Assembly (NCBI RefSeq): GCF_004345645.1
Contig: NZ_SLWS01000001.1
Coordinates: 1,670,130-1,734,129, forward strand
Direction of reading: 5' to 3'
Length of the DNA stretch: 64,000 nt
From: Actinocrispum wychmicini
GTDB taxonomy: Bacteria; Actinomycetota; Actinomycetes; Mycobacteriales; Pseudonocardiaceae
The position numbers and the translations under genes were made by a program. The notes below the pieces were generated by a model. The model worked only from the letters and a program-made list of their open reading frames with translations, did not search any database and had not been told where the DNA came from. This document shows positions 49,605-57,824 of this stretch, in pieces. Every line of letters begins with the position of its first letter. The stretch's first letter is position 1.

Positions 49605-50270
49605 ATGCCGAAGTTTGACACCCCCGCCCCGATCACCACCGCCCTGAACATCCCCGCCGGCCGCGTCCACCTCATCGCCACCGACCGCACCGACACCGAG
49701 GTCGCCATCCAGCCCGCGGACCCCTCGAAGAACCGCGACGTCAAAGCAGCCGAACACACCACCGTCGACTACACCGACGGCGTCCTACGCATCCACACCC
49801 ACGCCACCGACAACCAGTACTTCGGCCCCACCGGCAGCGTCGCCGTCACCATCCACCTACCCACCGACTCCCGCGTCGAGGCCACCACCGGCGCCAGCGA
49901 ACTCCACACCGTCGGCCGCCTGGGCGACGTCACCTTCAACGGCGCCTACCGCCACATCACCATCGACCACGCCACCACCCTCCAGCTCACCGCCGTCGAC
50001 GGCGACGTCCACGTCGGCCACCTCGACGGCCCCGCCCAGGTCACCACCACCCGCGGCGACATCCACATCACCGAAGCCACTCGCGGCACCGTCGTGCTGC
50101 GCACCCAATCCGGCAGCATCACCCTCGGCGCCGCCACCGGCGTCTCCGCCAGCCTGGACGCCGGCACCACCTACGGCCGCATCAGCAACTCGCTGAAGAA
50201 CAACGGCACCACCGAACTCGACATCACAGCGACCACCGCCCACGGCGACATCGCCGCCCACAGCCTCTGA
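49605..50270 (+). CDS. DUF4097 beta-helix-like domain protein
   Basis: 221 residues, ATG 49605 with AGGAG 7 bases upstream. The repeating pattern of short beta strands with alternating Thr/Val/Ile (TVGRLGDVTFNGAY, ATTLQLTAVDGDVHV, TTTRGDIHI, VVLRTQSGSITLGAATG) is the DUF4097 right-handed beta-helix. No signal peptide. In other actinomycetes these genes often lie next to regulators or DrrAB transporters; here there is no such neighbour. Codon use is strongly C-ending. Function is unknown. Confidence 0.85.
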   Translation: MPKFDTPAPITTALNIPAGRVHLIATDRTDTEVAIQPADPSKNRDVKAAEHTTVDYTDGVLRIHTHATDNQYFGPTGSVAVTIHLPTDSRVEATTGASELHTVGRLGDVTFNGAYRHITIDHATTLQLTAVDGDVHVGHLDGPAQVTTTRGDIHITEATRGTVVLRTQSGSITLGAATGVSASLDAGTTYGRISNSLKNNGTTELDITATTAHGDIAAHSL

Positions 50271-50313
50271 ACGAGCGGATTGGGCCTAGGCTCGCTCGTA
50301 TCGTGGACGTGGG

Positions 50314-51672
50314 TCACAGCGAGGCGATCAGGCGCTCCACCCGCTCGTCCACCGCGCGGAACGGGTCGTTGCACAGTACGGTCCGCTGTGCCTGATCGTT
50401 GAGCTTGAGATGCACCCAGTCGACGGTGAAGTCCCGGCCCGCCTGCTGTGCGGCGGCGATGAAGTCGCCGCGCAGCTTCGCCCGCGTGGTCTGCGGCGGG
50501 GTGTCCATGGCGGCCTCGATCTCGCCGTCCTCCGTCACCCGGGCCACGAGATCCTTGCGCTGCAACAGGTCGAAGATCCCGCGGCCACGCCGGATGTCGT
50601 GGTAGGCGAGGTCGAGCTGGGCGATGCGCGGGCTGGACAGCTCCATCCTGTGCTTGGCCCGGTAGCGCTCGACCAGCCGGTGCTTGATCGCCCAGTCGAT
50701 CTCCCGGTCGATCTTGCTCAGGTCCTGCTGCTCGACCGCGTCCAGCGTGCGACCCCACAGCTCGATCACCCGCTCGGCCATCGGGTCCGGCGACCGCTTC
50801 GCCACATGCTCGACCGCCCGGGAGAAGTACTCCCGCTGAATGTCCAGCGCCGAGGCCTCCCGCCCGCCGGCCAGCCGCACCAGGCGCCGGCCGGTCAGGT
50901 CATGGCTGATCTCCCGGATCGCCCGGATCGGGTTGTCCAGGCTGAAATCCCGGAACTGCACGCCTTCCTCGATCATCTCCAGCACGAGGTTCGCGCTGCC
51001 CACCTTCAACAGCGTGGTCCCCTCGGCCATGTTCGAGTCGCCGACGATCACGTGCAGGCGGCGGTAGCGCTCGGCGTCAGCGAGCGGCTCGTCGCGGGTG
51101 TTGATGATCGGCCGGGACCGAGTCGTCGCCGACGAGACGCCTTCCCAGATGTGCTCGGCGCGCTGCGACAGGCAGTACACCGCGCCACGCGGGGTCTGTA
51201 GCACTTTCCCGGCACCGCAGATCAGCTGCCGCGTCACCAGGAACGGCAGGAGCACGTCGGCGATCCGCGAGAACTCCCCGGCCCTGGTGACCAGGTAGTT
51301 CTCGTGGCAGCCGTAGGAGTTGCCGGCCGAGTCGGTGTTGTTCTTGAACAGGAAGATGTCGCCACCGATGCCCTCGTCCGCCAGCCGCCGCTCGGCGTCG
51401 ACGAGCAGGTCCTCGAGGATCCGCTCACCGGCCTTGTCGTGCGTGATGAGCTGCACGAGGTCATCGCATTCCGCTGTCGCGTACTCAGGGTGCGAACCGA
51501 CATCAAGGTAGAGACGAGAGCCATTGTGCAGAAAGACGTTCGAGGAACGCCCCCAGGACACCACTCGCCGAAACAGGTACCGCGCGACCTCGTCCGGGCT
51601 CAGCCTGCGCTGGCCGTGGAACGTGCAGGTCACGCCGAACTCGGTTTCGATCCCGAAGATCCGCCGCTGCAT
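50314..51672 (-). CDS. pafA: Pup-protein ligase
   Basis: 452 residues, usual for PafA. Start [16 protein letters not shown] carries the conserved glutamates that bind ATP/Mg (IETEFG), then [39 protein letters not shown], and [16 protein letters not shown]. It attaches the small protein Pup to lysines of proteins bound for the proteasome. It lacks pup, prcBA, dop or mpa next to it, so the Pup-proteasome locus must be elsewhere or just split. Dop is excluded because the short Dop-specific insertion loop near residue 40 is not seen. Confidence 0.95.
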   Translation of the reverse strand: MQRRIFGIETEFGVTCTFHGQRRLSPDEVARYLFRRVVSWGRSSNVFLHNGSRLYLDVGSHPEYATAECDDLVQLITHDKAGERILEDLLVDAERRLADEGIGGDIFLFKNNTDSAGNSYGCHENYLVTRAGEFSRIADVLLPFLVTRQLICGAGKVLQTPRGAVYCLSQRAEHIWEGVSSATTRSRPIINTRDEPLADAERYRRLHVIVGDSNMAEGTTLLKVGSANLVLEMIEEGVQFRDFSLDNPIRAIREISHDLTGRRLVRLAGGREASALDIQREYFSRAVEHVAKRSPDPMAERVIELWGRTLDAVEQQDLSKIDREIDWAIKHRLVERYRAKHRMELSSPRIAQLDLAYHDIRRGRGIFDLLQRKDLVARVTEDGEIEAAMDTPPQTTRAKLRGDFIAAAQQAGRDFTVDWVHLKLNDQAQRTVLCNDPFRAVDERVERLIASL

Positions 51673-51885
51673 TCCCTCAGTCTAGGCGCTCTGGGTCAGA
51701 AGTTGTCTGGATCGCTCTGAGCTGGGGCGACTTGGCTGAGTTCAGTGCGGAGCTTGTCCTGCCGGGGCCTGAGGGGAAGGATCCCGGGAACTGCGATCAT
51801 GTACGCCATCGTATCGGCAGGCGGAGCAGGGCAATGGCATGACGCGTTTTCAGCAGGTATCGACGGAGCACTGGGAGGTGCGGCG

Positions 51886-52665
51886 ATGGACACGTCCGCG
51901 TATGTGAAGGCTGTTTTCGAACAGTCGAACACGTTCGCCGACTGGGTACACGGCCAGGACGCGGCGGCCCCGGTGCCGACATGTCCGAAGTGGACGCTAG
52001 CTGATCTTGTCGACCATGTCGGCGGGACACAGCGTGTGGTGGCCAAGCTCGTGGGGGAACGGATGACCGAGCCGAGCAGGGCGTTCGCCAGCTACGTTCC
52101 AGGTCCGACCGATTCGGCCCAGTGGCGCGCCTGGCTGACCGACGCCGCGGCCGAGGTGAAGCAGGCGTTCGAGTTGGTCGCCGATGACACGCCAGTATGG
52201 GATCCGTCCGGCGGCGCTGCGGGCGTGCAGTTCTGGTCACGTCGACTGTTCGGCGAGGCTTGCGTGCATCGCGCGGACGCGGCCGCGGCGCTCGGCATCC
52301 AGTACGAACTGGCGCCAGAGCCTGCCGTCGCGGCCATCGAGGACTGGCTGGACACGATGACGTCCCGCGGCTACTGGGAGAACAGGCCGGACTTCGCCGA
52401 CGCGATGCGCGGCGGCGGCCAGACCCTGCATTTCCACGCGACCGACGCGCCCGGAGAGTGGCTGGTACGCCGAGAACCGGACATGGTCGTCCTGGAACGC
52501 ACGCACACCAAGGCAGACGTCGCGGTACGCGGCCCAGCCACCGAACTACTGCTCGTGCTCAGCAGGCGTCGTCCGCTGGACGCGGCTCCTACGCTGGACC
52601 TGCACGGCGATCGGGCACTGCTCGACCACTGGATCGAACACATGGACTGGGTCAACGCCGGCTGA
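51886..52665 (+). CDS. Maleylpyruvate isomerase / mycothiol-dependent enzyme family protein
   Basis: 259 residues, ATG 51886 (GGGAGG upstream). N-terminal DinB-like helices contain ADLVDHVGGTQRVVAKLV and EACVHRADAAAALG, giving histidines in the places expected for the zinc site. The C-terminal part (WLVRREPDMVVLERTHTKAD, ATELLLVLSRRRPLDAA) is the SCP2-like MDMPI C-domain. It probably uses mycothiol. Its substrate is unknown. The other member in the window is at 23536-24126 and lacks the C-domain. Confidence 0.85.
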   Translation: MDTSAYVKAVFEQSNTFADWVHGQDAAAPVPTCPKWTLADLVDHVGGTQRVVAKLVGERMTEPSRAFASYVPGPTDSAQWRAWLTDAAAEVKQAFELVADDTPVWDPSGGAAGVQFWSRRLFGEACVHRADAAAALGIQYELAPEPAVAAIEDWLDTMTSRGYWENRPDFADAMRGGGQTLHFHATDAPGEWLVRREPDMVVLERTHTKADVAVRGPATELLLVLSRRRPLDAAPTLDLHGDRALLDHWIEHMDWVNAG

Positions 52666-52889
52666 GCTGATCGCGCGGGGAAGGTTGCGGAAAGTTTCCG
52701 CTGGTGAGAGAGAAAGTTGGGCGGCGAGTGTCGCATCTGTCCATGGAGGATGGGTGGTGCTGTCCGTTTCACACCCCGTTGGGTGGAGGAAATCTGGAGA
52801 ACTGATGTGCGTTGAACGTCGTCGAACCGCGCTCTACGGTAGCGTACGGACCATCTGGTTCCGCCGGCCCGACGTTACGTTGGTCGCGT
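52666..52889. other. Intergenic stretch with a perfect palindrome
   Basis: GCGGAAA-G-TTTCCGC (52687-52701) starts 22 bases after the mycothiol-family stop codon and may terminate it. No gene was seen. A GAGG-preceded 20-codon frame from about 52742 is too short to support. Confidence 0.5.
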
Positions 52890-53035
52890 GATCACAGTCC
52901 CGACGTAGTTGCTGGTGCGCGGTCTTCCACGGCCCATAGCGTTCGGGCAGGTCACGCCACGGTGCCCGGTGCGCAGCTTCCACAGGATCGCGTTGATCAG
53001 GTCGAGCCGATCCTCAACGAGCAGCGACTGCGTTA
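52890..53035 (-). pseudogene. IS5-type transposase relic
   Basis: On the reverse strand LLVEDRLDLINAILWKLRTG is followed, in the next frame, by PWRDLPERYGPWKTAHQQLR. Together they match the N-terminal part of IS5-family transposases (NAILYKLRTGxPWRDLPERYGPW). About 50 codons remain, with a frameshift and no DDE catalytic region, so it is dead. It abuts the end of the lytic transglycosylase gene. Confidence 0.78.
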
Positions 53036-54172
53036 GTCCCCGTCGTCGCAGTGCGACCGGTGGTTGTTGCCGGAGTGTGAACCGAGTAGCCCGCCGAGCA
53101 AGCCAGTCACGCTGCCGACCAATCCTGTTACGCCGCAAATCAATCCGGGCACCGACGCGGCCGGCTGGGCGGTAGGCGGCGGATCGGTCGGTGGCGGTGG
53201 TGTAGTCGGTAAGGGGTTGGCCGATGGTGAGGTCGTGGGCGGCGGGGTCGAGGTTGTTGGTAGCGGGCTCTGGGGTGTGGCCGGTCGGGGAGGGGCCGCG
53301 GCGACGATGTCCCTTGGCGGAGTCACGGCCTTCACCGGCATGGCCTGCGCCTGGACGGGCGTCTGCACGGTCAGTGGCCGGATGTCCGGGACGGCGGTGA
53401 TTCCCTTGGCGTACGTGGACATCCACGCCAGCACCAGATTCCGGTAGCTGGTCGAGTGGTTGTAGCTCAGGATGGCGTCACTGAGCCCTTCGGGAGTGCC
53501 GAGGTCTCGGTTGTCCGCGCACAGGTAGTGGGCCGCGACCAAACTCGCGTCGTACACGTTGTTGGGGTTCGCTCGGTCGTCGGACCAGGTCGCCCAGGTA
53601 CTCGGGAGGATCTGCATCGGCCCGACCGCACGGTCCCAGGCCGGGTCGCCATCGAGCCGGCCGCCGTCGGTGTCCGGGATCGCGGCGAAGCCTCCGGCGC
53701 CGTCCAGCGCCGGCCCCAGGATCGGGTGCAGCGTGGTGCCGTTTCCGTCGACCTGGCCGTGCTCCGCGTGGTTGGCCTCCACCTTGCCGATCGCCTCGAG
53801 CAACTCGACCGGCAGGTGACATCCCGACTGTGCTTTGTGGATCAGATCGGCGGCGCGTCGATAGGCGTCCAGCACGGTGGCCGGGACATCCCCGGTGAAC
53901 ACTGCCGGAATCGTCAACGGACCGGAGTCGTCGAGATTCTCCGTCCCACCGGTCGGCTGATCCACCTCCGGCGGTGCCTCGGCGTGGTCTGTATTCCCTG
54001 GTGGCAGGGAATTTCCGGCGGGCAGCGAATCCGGTGCTCGCGGTGCGTTCGTCGGCACGTCCGGAGCCGCGGCCGAGGTGGCCAACAGCACCAGGCACGC
54101 ACCGACCGCACCTGCCCGCGACGTCGACATCCGACGCCGCTTGTTCCGTTTGTTTTGGCCTGTTTTCCGCAC
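53033..54172 (-). CDS. Secreted lytic murein transglycosylase-like protein
   Basis: About 379 residues. A basic n-region (KTGQNKRNKRRR) and hydrophobic core (GAVGACLVLLATSAAA) form a signal peptide. The transglycosylase-like domain has the catalytic glutamate in LEAIGKVEANHAEHG, followed by PMQILPSTWATWSDD and LSDAILSYNHSTSYRNLVL. A Pro/Thr-rich linker ends in a Gly-rich tail GLVGSVTGLLGGLLGS. It would cleave peptidoglycan during growth or sporulation. GTG 54172 is preferred because it keeps the basic region; ATG 54130 is an alternative. Confidence 0.86.
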   Translation of the reverse strand: MRKTGQNKRNKRRRMSTSRAGAVGACLVLLATSAAAPDVPTNAPRAPDSLPAGNSLPPGNTDHAEAPPEVDQPTGGTENLDDSGPLTIPAVFTGDVPATVLDAYRRAADLIHKAQSGCHLPVELLEAIGKVEANHAEHGQVDGNGTTLHPILGPALDGAGGFAAIPDTDGGRLDGDPAWDRAVGPMQILPSTWATWSDDRANPNNVYDASLVAAHYLCADNRDLGTPEGLSDAILSYNHSTSYRNLVLAWMSTYAKGITAVPDIRPLTVQTPVQAQAMPVKAVTPPRDIVAAAPPRPATPQSPLPTTSTPPPTTSPSANPLPTTPPPPTDPPPTAQPAASVPGLICGVTGLVGSVTGLLGGLLGSHSGNNHRSHCDDGD

Positions 54173-54324
54173 CTGCCCAGTAGAACAGGCTGCCGGCAAC
54201 GAAAGCGCTTCCGGAGCTGGTGGTGTCCGCGGCGGGCAAGGAATGTGCCCTACCCGGAAATCGACGCTGGTGCACTCACGGTGCACCCCGGACCAGCACC
54301 GCCTTCTGCCAAGACCGGTCACGC

Positions 54325-54552
54325 TCAAACGTCGACGTGTCGGCGTCGCCAGAATGGCGCGTCCGGCCAGTGCGTTTCCAGGCCGTAGTAGGCGAGTCTG
54401 GCCTGCCGGTACGCGTTGAGCTCGCCGGCCTGGGCACGCTGGTACTCCTGTGTGGGTTTGACCTGGCCCGCCAGCGGATCATCGAGCGCCGAGACCCACC
54501 CCGTCCCGACGGTGAGAGGCAGCCCGCTGCCGCGACGGCGGATGCTGCTCAT
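54325..54552 (-). CDS. Small hypothetical protein, uncertain
   Basis: 75 residues from ATG 54552. The C-terminal segment AYRQARLAYYGLETHWPDAP has the look of a real protein, but there is no recognisable family, no clear ribosome site, and the N-terminal portion is Arg/Gly-rich as in spurious high-GC frames. It could also be a relic, as the surroundings are rich in gene fragments. Confidence 0.3.
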   Translation of the reverse strand: MSSIRRRGSGLPLTVGTGWVSALDDPLAGQVKPTQEYQRAQAGELNAYRQARLAYYGLETHWPDAPFWRRRHVDV

Positions 54553-54719
54553 CCCACACCGCGCGGCAAACCGGCTGCTCGGTCGTCGAAGGGCGGGTAC
54601 GTGACGGCCGGTGGGATCATGTGGTCGCCTGTAGGATCTCGCCGCGCGTGAATAGTCCGAAATTCGTGGCATTTCTTCGAGGCTTCAAGGACTCGGACCG
54701 TTGCCCCGGGCGGTGCTGG

Positions 54720-55181
54720 TCACGGGCGGTCGGGTGTTCCCGCCGGGTCGGCTGCGTAGTGGGCGAGGTCGTCGGCCATCCGCTGCATCACCCGGGGCAG
54801 GACGAAGGGCATGGTCCAGCCGATACCGGGTCGCATCCGCCAGGTGCCGTGCCAGGTGATGGTAGTGCCGCCGGCCGGGGTGGGATCCAACTCGATGACG
54901 GCACGGTAGTCCTTCATGGCGAAGTTGAAGGCGTCCTCGTACGACATCCGTTGGCGCGGCACCAGTTCGGTGAGTCGTTCACCGGTGACGACCCGGCCCG
55001 TGCGGAACGCGCGGATCGCTCCGACGCCGTCGTGGCCGTGTGGGTCGAGGCCGCTGGAGCGTTCCTCCACCAGTTCGTCCAGTCCGGAGGACCATCGGGG
55101 CCAGCTGCGGGCATCGATCAGCAGGCCCCACACGGTGTCGACGGGTGCCGAACTCGTTGCGCTGACTCGGTAGTGAGGCAC
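54720..55181 (-). CDS. SRPBCC (polyketide cyclase/START-like) protein
   Basis: 153 residues. GTG 55181 is the start, with AAAGGA 6 bases upstream; the frame is open further up, but that part belongs to other relics. The sequence VPHYRVSATSSAPVDTVWGL, then WPRWSSGLDELVEE, IRAFRTGRVVTGERLTELVP and TITWHGTWRMRPG is a START-like ligand-binding cup. The function is unknown. Such genes often sit next to TetR regulators, and one lies at 55791. Confidence 0.82.
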   Translation of the reverse strand: MPHYRVSATSSAPVDTVWGLLIDARSWPRWSSGLDELVEERSSGLDPHGHDGVGAIRAFRTGRVVTGERLTELVPRQRMSYEDAFNFAMKDYRAVIELDPTPAGGTTITWHGTWRMRPGIGWTMPFVLPRVMQRMADDLAHYAADPAGTPDRP

Positions 55182-55239
55182 GTCGTATCCTTTCGTTCTC
55201 CTTCGCACCCTGCCGAGGTGACGCCGCGGCAGCGGATGT

Positions 55240-55355
55240 GATGGTGGTCGGTGGTTTCCAGCAGTTCCCGCGCCTGGCCGAGACGGGCGTTGAGCAGCCG
55301 CTGCAACAGGGTTGTGCCTGTCTCCTCGGTGAATCGGCGCATGAAGGTGTGCCAG
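55240..55355 (-). pseudogene. AraC-type helix-turn-helix fragment
   Basis: Reverse-strand codons read TFMRRFTEETGTTLLQRLLN and ARLGQARELLETTDHHHIRC, which match the second DNA-binding helix region of GlxA/AraC regulators (compare TFARRFVAETGTTPLRWLSM of the gene at 318-1298). Nothing else of the gene remains on either side. Confidence 0.72.
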
Positions 55356-55389
55356 CACGCGGGCCTGCCGCGAACCTGCGCCAGCACGC

Positions 55390-55663
55390 CCGGTGTCGCC
55401 GGCGGCGAACCGGACGTCGACACCGGCACCGTCGTCGGCGAGCGATTCGATGTGCTCCCGCATGCGGACCGTGGTGCTGGCAGGGAGCGCGTCGATCATG
55501 ATCCGCGCGAGGTCCTCCCGGGCGATTTCGATGTCGTGGTCGGAGACGTCGAACTCGTTCACCGGCATCTGGCCGATCTCCTGGCCGTCGGCGTCGACGA
55601 ACACGCTCAGTTCGGTCGCGCGAACACGGTTCTGCTTGATCTTGGTGAGTAGGCCCGGTCTGT
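55390..55663 (-). pseudogene. FAD-dependent monooxygenase fragment
   Basis: Reverse-strand frame reads LTKIKQNRVRATELSVFVDA, then DGQEIGQMPVNEFDVSDHDI and LARIMIDALPASTTVRMREH, ending VDVRFAAGD. This is the segment between the first FAD motif and the DG motif in PheA/TetX-like monooxygenases. Both the N-terminal Rossmann motif and everything from the DG motif on are absent, and an AraC fragment follows directly. Confidence 0.7.
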
Positions 55664-55682
55664 GCCTCCTTTGAGGCCCATC

Positions 55683-55707
55683 TTAAAGCAACAAGATATA
55701 GCTTTAA
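55683..55707. promoter_or_regulatory. TetR operator in front of the 55791 regulator
   Basis: TTAAAGC (55683-55689) and GCTTTAA (55701-55707) are perfect complements around 11 AT-rich bases. The dyad would have served both the TetR gene and the now-broken monooxygenase on the other strand. Confidence 0.68.
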
Positions 55708-55790
55708 TGCCCGAAGGGGTGGCCCGTGACGAGGATCACCCATCGGTATGGGATTTACTGCCCGGATGCGGGACAAGGAGTGAACGAGAG

Positions 55791-56393
55791 ATGGCAAACG
55801 ACTCCCCGCCGCGGCCGGCGGCCCGCCGGCCCGGTGGCCGCACCGCCCGTGTCCGGGAGCGGATCCTCGCCGCGACAGCGGAACTCGTCGCGCGGCACGG
55901 CTTTGCCGGCTTCGGCTACGAGGACGTGGCCGAGCTGGCCGGGGTGCACAAGACGAGCGTCTACCGCAACTGGCCTGATCGCGACGCGCTGGTCAGCGAG
56001 GCGCTGCTGTGGAATGTCGAGGGGATGGTGTCCATTGCCGACACCGGGGATCTCCGTCGCGATCTGGTCGACTTCCTGATCGCGCTCGGCGAGAGCCTGA
56101 ACTCGCCCAGGGGGCGGGCATTGTTGCAGGCCGCCCGGTCGGCTCAGGAGAACCCGGCGACCCGCGGCACGGTGAACGCGATCTTCCAGCAGCGCACTGA
56201 TCTCGTGATGCGACGGGTGGACAGCGCCGTCGTACGCGGCGAGCTGCCGCCGGTGGACAGCTACCTCGTGACCCAGATGCTCTCCGGTCCGGCCTACAGC
56301 TACGTCGACCAGCGGGTGCGGCCTTTCACCCGGACGGAGGCCGAACGGATCACCGACGTCGTGCTGGCTGGGATCCGGCACACGGCGTCGTGA
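55791..56393 (+). CDS. TetR-family regulator
   Basis: 200 residues from ATG 55791 (GAGAG close upstream). Helix-turn-helix VRERILAATAELVARHGFAG then VAELAGVHKTSVYRNWPDRD. The C-terminal domain is of the TetR_C_33/16-like type (LQAARSAQENPATRGTVNAI). The protein appears intact, although the divergent monooxygenase it would have controlled is reduced to a fragment, so it may now control the SRPBCC gene or only itself. Confidence 0.88.
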   Translation: MANDSPPRPAARRPGGRTARVRERILAATAELVARHGFAGFGYEDVAELAGVHKTSVYRNWPDRDALVSEALLWNVEGMVSIADTGDLRRDLVDFLIALGESLNSPRGRALLQAARSAQENPATRGTVNAIFQQRTDLVMRRVDSAVVRGELPPVDSYLVTQMLSGPAYSYVDQRVRPFTRTEAERITDVVLAGIRHTAS

Positions 56394-56399
56394 ATCGAT

Positions 56400-56580
56400 T
56401 TCGTGCGCGCCCACTTGTCGACCGAGGGCGTGGTGAACCCCGCCCGCTGGGGCGACCGCGCGGATGGTCAGCGCCTCCTCCTTGCCGTCCTCGTCCAGCA
56501 GTTCCTCGGCGACGCGGAGCATGTCTTCGCGGGAGCTGGCCGCCTTCGCCGGCACGGGCCTGGACGCGCCTAGTGCTCAT
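56400..56580 (-). pseudogene. TetR-family N-terminal fragment
   Basis: From ATG 56580 the reverse strand reads MSTRR. After a frame change, PAKAASSREDMLRVAEELLD, EDGKEEALTIRAVA follows, and a third frame gives RAGFTTPSVDKWARTKS. This is the DNA-binding part of a TetR regulator with frameshifts and the end missing. It is divergent from the truncated membrane protein and SDR genes and faces a four-fold operator array. Confidence 0.75.
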
Positions 56581-56589
56581 GACACCAGA

Positions 56590-56645
56590 CTGACACCGTC
56601 AACTTGACATCGTCAACCTGACACCGCTAACTTGACGGCGTCAAG
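56590..56645. repeat. Tandem array of four 14-bp operator-like dyads
   Basis: CTGACACCGTCAAC, TTGACATCGTCAAC, CTGACACCGCTAAC and TTGACGGCGTCAAG follow each other without gaps from 56590. Each is a dyad of the form YTGAC-N3-GTCAA; copy 3 has lost its right half. The array lies between the TetR relic start (56580) and the downstream plus-strand genes, so it is probably the operator of that former regulator. Confidence 0.85.
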
Positions 56646-56690
56646 TTGATGAAGACCGGTGAGACCACACGCCCTGGAAAGGCTCCGCCC

Positions 56691-56879
56691 GTGCTTCAAC
56701 TCAGCGACTCGTCCTGGATCCTCGCCGGGGTCGTGCTCATCACCGTCGTCATCATCGCGTTCGGCGGCACGTTCCTGCTCCAGATCGTGCGCGTACCCAT
56801 GACGGACTTCCAGAAGACCTTCGCCCAGTCGAGGCGGGGAACTGTCGTTCGATCCTTACGTAGATGGAGATCGCCATGA
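56691..56879 (+). pseudogene. Truncated small membrane protein
   Basis: GTG 56691 has GGAAAGG 8 bases upstream. The protein starts LQLSDSSWILAGVVLITVVI, then FGGTFLLQIV and VPMTDFQKTFAQSR. This matches the first membrane helix and the PMTxFQxxFARAGHAHAG-type loop of a conserved integral membrane protein family, but the loop breaks off after FAQ, and the frame runs into the SDR gene start. The rest of the protein (several helices) is missing, so it is probably a relic with a surviving expression signal. Confidence 0.6.
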
Positions 56880-57658
56880 CACGCACTGGAATGACAGCGT
56901 TGATCACCGGGGCTTCGGCCGGAATCGGTGCCGAGTTCGCGCGGTTGTTCGCCGCGGACGGGCATGACCTCGTTCTCGTCGCCCGCCGCCGCGCCAAGCT
57001 GGAGACGTTGGCTGATCAACTCCGTGACGCGCACGGGATCGACGTCAGTGTCATCGCCGCGGACCTGAGCGACCCGACCGAACCGGCGCGGGTGCACGCC
57101 GAGATGACCCAGGCCGGCATCGAGGTGGAGTTCCTGGTCAACAACGCCGGCTTCGGCACCAACGGGTCCTTCGCCACACTGGACTTGGCCCGGGAGTTGG
57201 CGATGATCGAACTCAACGTCAAAGCGCTCACGCGGCTCACGGGCTTGTTCCTGCCGTCGATGGTCGCGCGCGAGAGCGGTCGCATCCTGAACGTCGCCTC
57301 GTCGGCCGGATTCCTGCCCGGACCGTACATGGCCACGTACTACGCCTCAAAGAGCTTCGTTGTGAACTTCACCGAGGCCATCGCCTACGAACTGAGGGGC
57401 AGTGGGGTCACGGCCACCGTGCTGTGTCCTGGTCCGTCGGCGACCGAGTTCGCCACCGTCGCCGGTGCGCAACGCTCACCCCTGTTCACGTCCGGGCTCA
57501 CCGACGCGGCCACGGTCGCACGATCCGGCTTCGAGGCGATGAAAGCCGGCAAGACGATCGCCATTCCCGACCTGGGGACCAAATTCCGGGCGGAGGTGCT
57601 GCGGGTCGCCCCGCGCTCGGCGATCCGTGCGATCGCGGCGCGACTGAACCGACCTTGA
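56876..57658 (+). CDS. Short-chain dehydrogenase/reductase
   Basis: 260 residues from ATG 56876 (GGAG upstream). NAD(P) motif ALITGASAGIGAEFARLFA, NNAG motif VEFLVNNAGFGTNG, catalytic serine in NVASSAGFLPG and YASK (YYASKSFVVNF). The family is the DltE-like classical SDRs. Substrate unknown. Its start overlaps the end of the truncated membrane protein by 4 bp, and it could be under the operator array at 56590-56645. Confidence 0.9.
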   Translation: MTRTGMTALITGASAGIGAEFARLFAADGHDLVLVARRRAKLETLADQLRDAHGIDVSVIAADLSDPTEPARVHAEMTQAGIEVEFLVNNAGFGTNGSFATLDLARELAMIELNVKALTRLTGLFLPSMVARESGRILNVASSAGFLPGPYMATYYASKSFVVNFTEAIAYELRGSGVTATVLCPGPSATEFATVAGAQRSPLFTSGLTDAATVARSGFEAMKAGKTIAIPDLGTKFRAEVLRVAPRSAIRAIAARLNRP

Positions 57659-57824
57659 CCCGGACGGGCGCTGTGCGGGTGGTCCTGCGCCAAACCGGTC
57701 GTTGCCGACTTCGGCGCCCCGGCCGGGCGGGTTGTCCACAGCGACCTGCCAGCCGTGCTTGCCGATGTCGAACTGTCCTATGTGGCGAGGTGGTGGAGCG
57801 AACGGTGGTAAGGGGGTCTGTCGT
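57659..57824. other. Short gap with a possible C-terminal coding fragment
   Basis: One plus-strand frame reads PVVADFGAPAGRVVHSDLPA then VLADVELSYVARWWSERW before a stop at about 57811. This looks protein-like but cannot be assigned. It may be the tail of another lost gene; no start is present. Confidence 0.3.

Noticed and set aside
54276..54482. Alternative small frame overlapping the 54325-54552 candidate
   Set aside because: It has no ribosome site or family, and its composition is that of a shadow frame.
56590..56645. CRISPR-like array
   Set aside because: Units are 14-bp contiguous dyads without spacers, and no cas genes are present.
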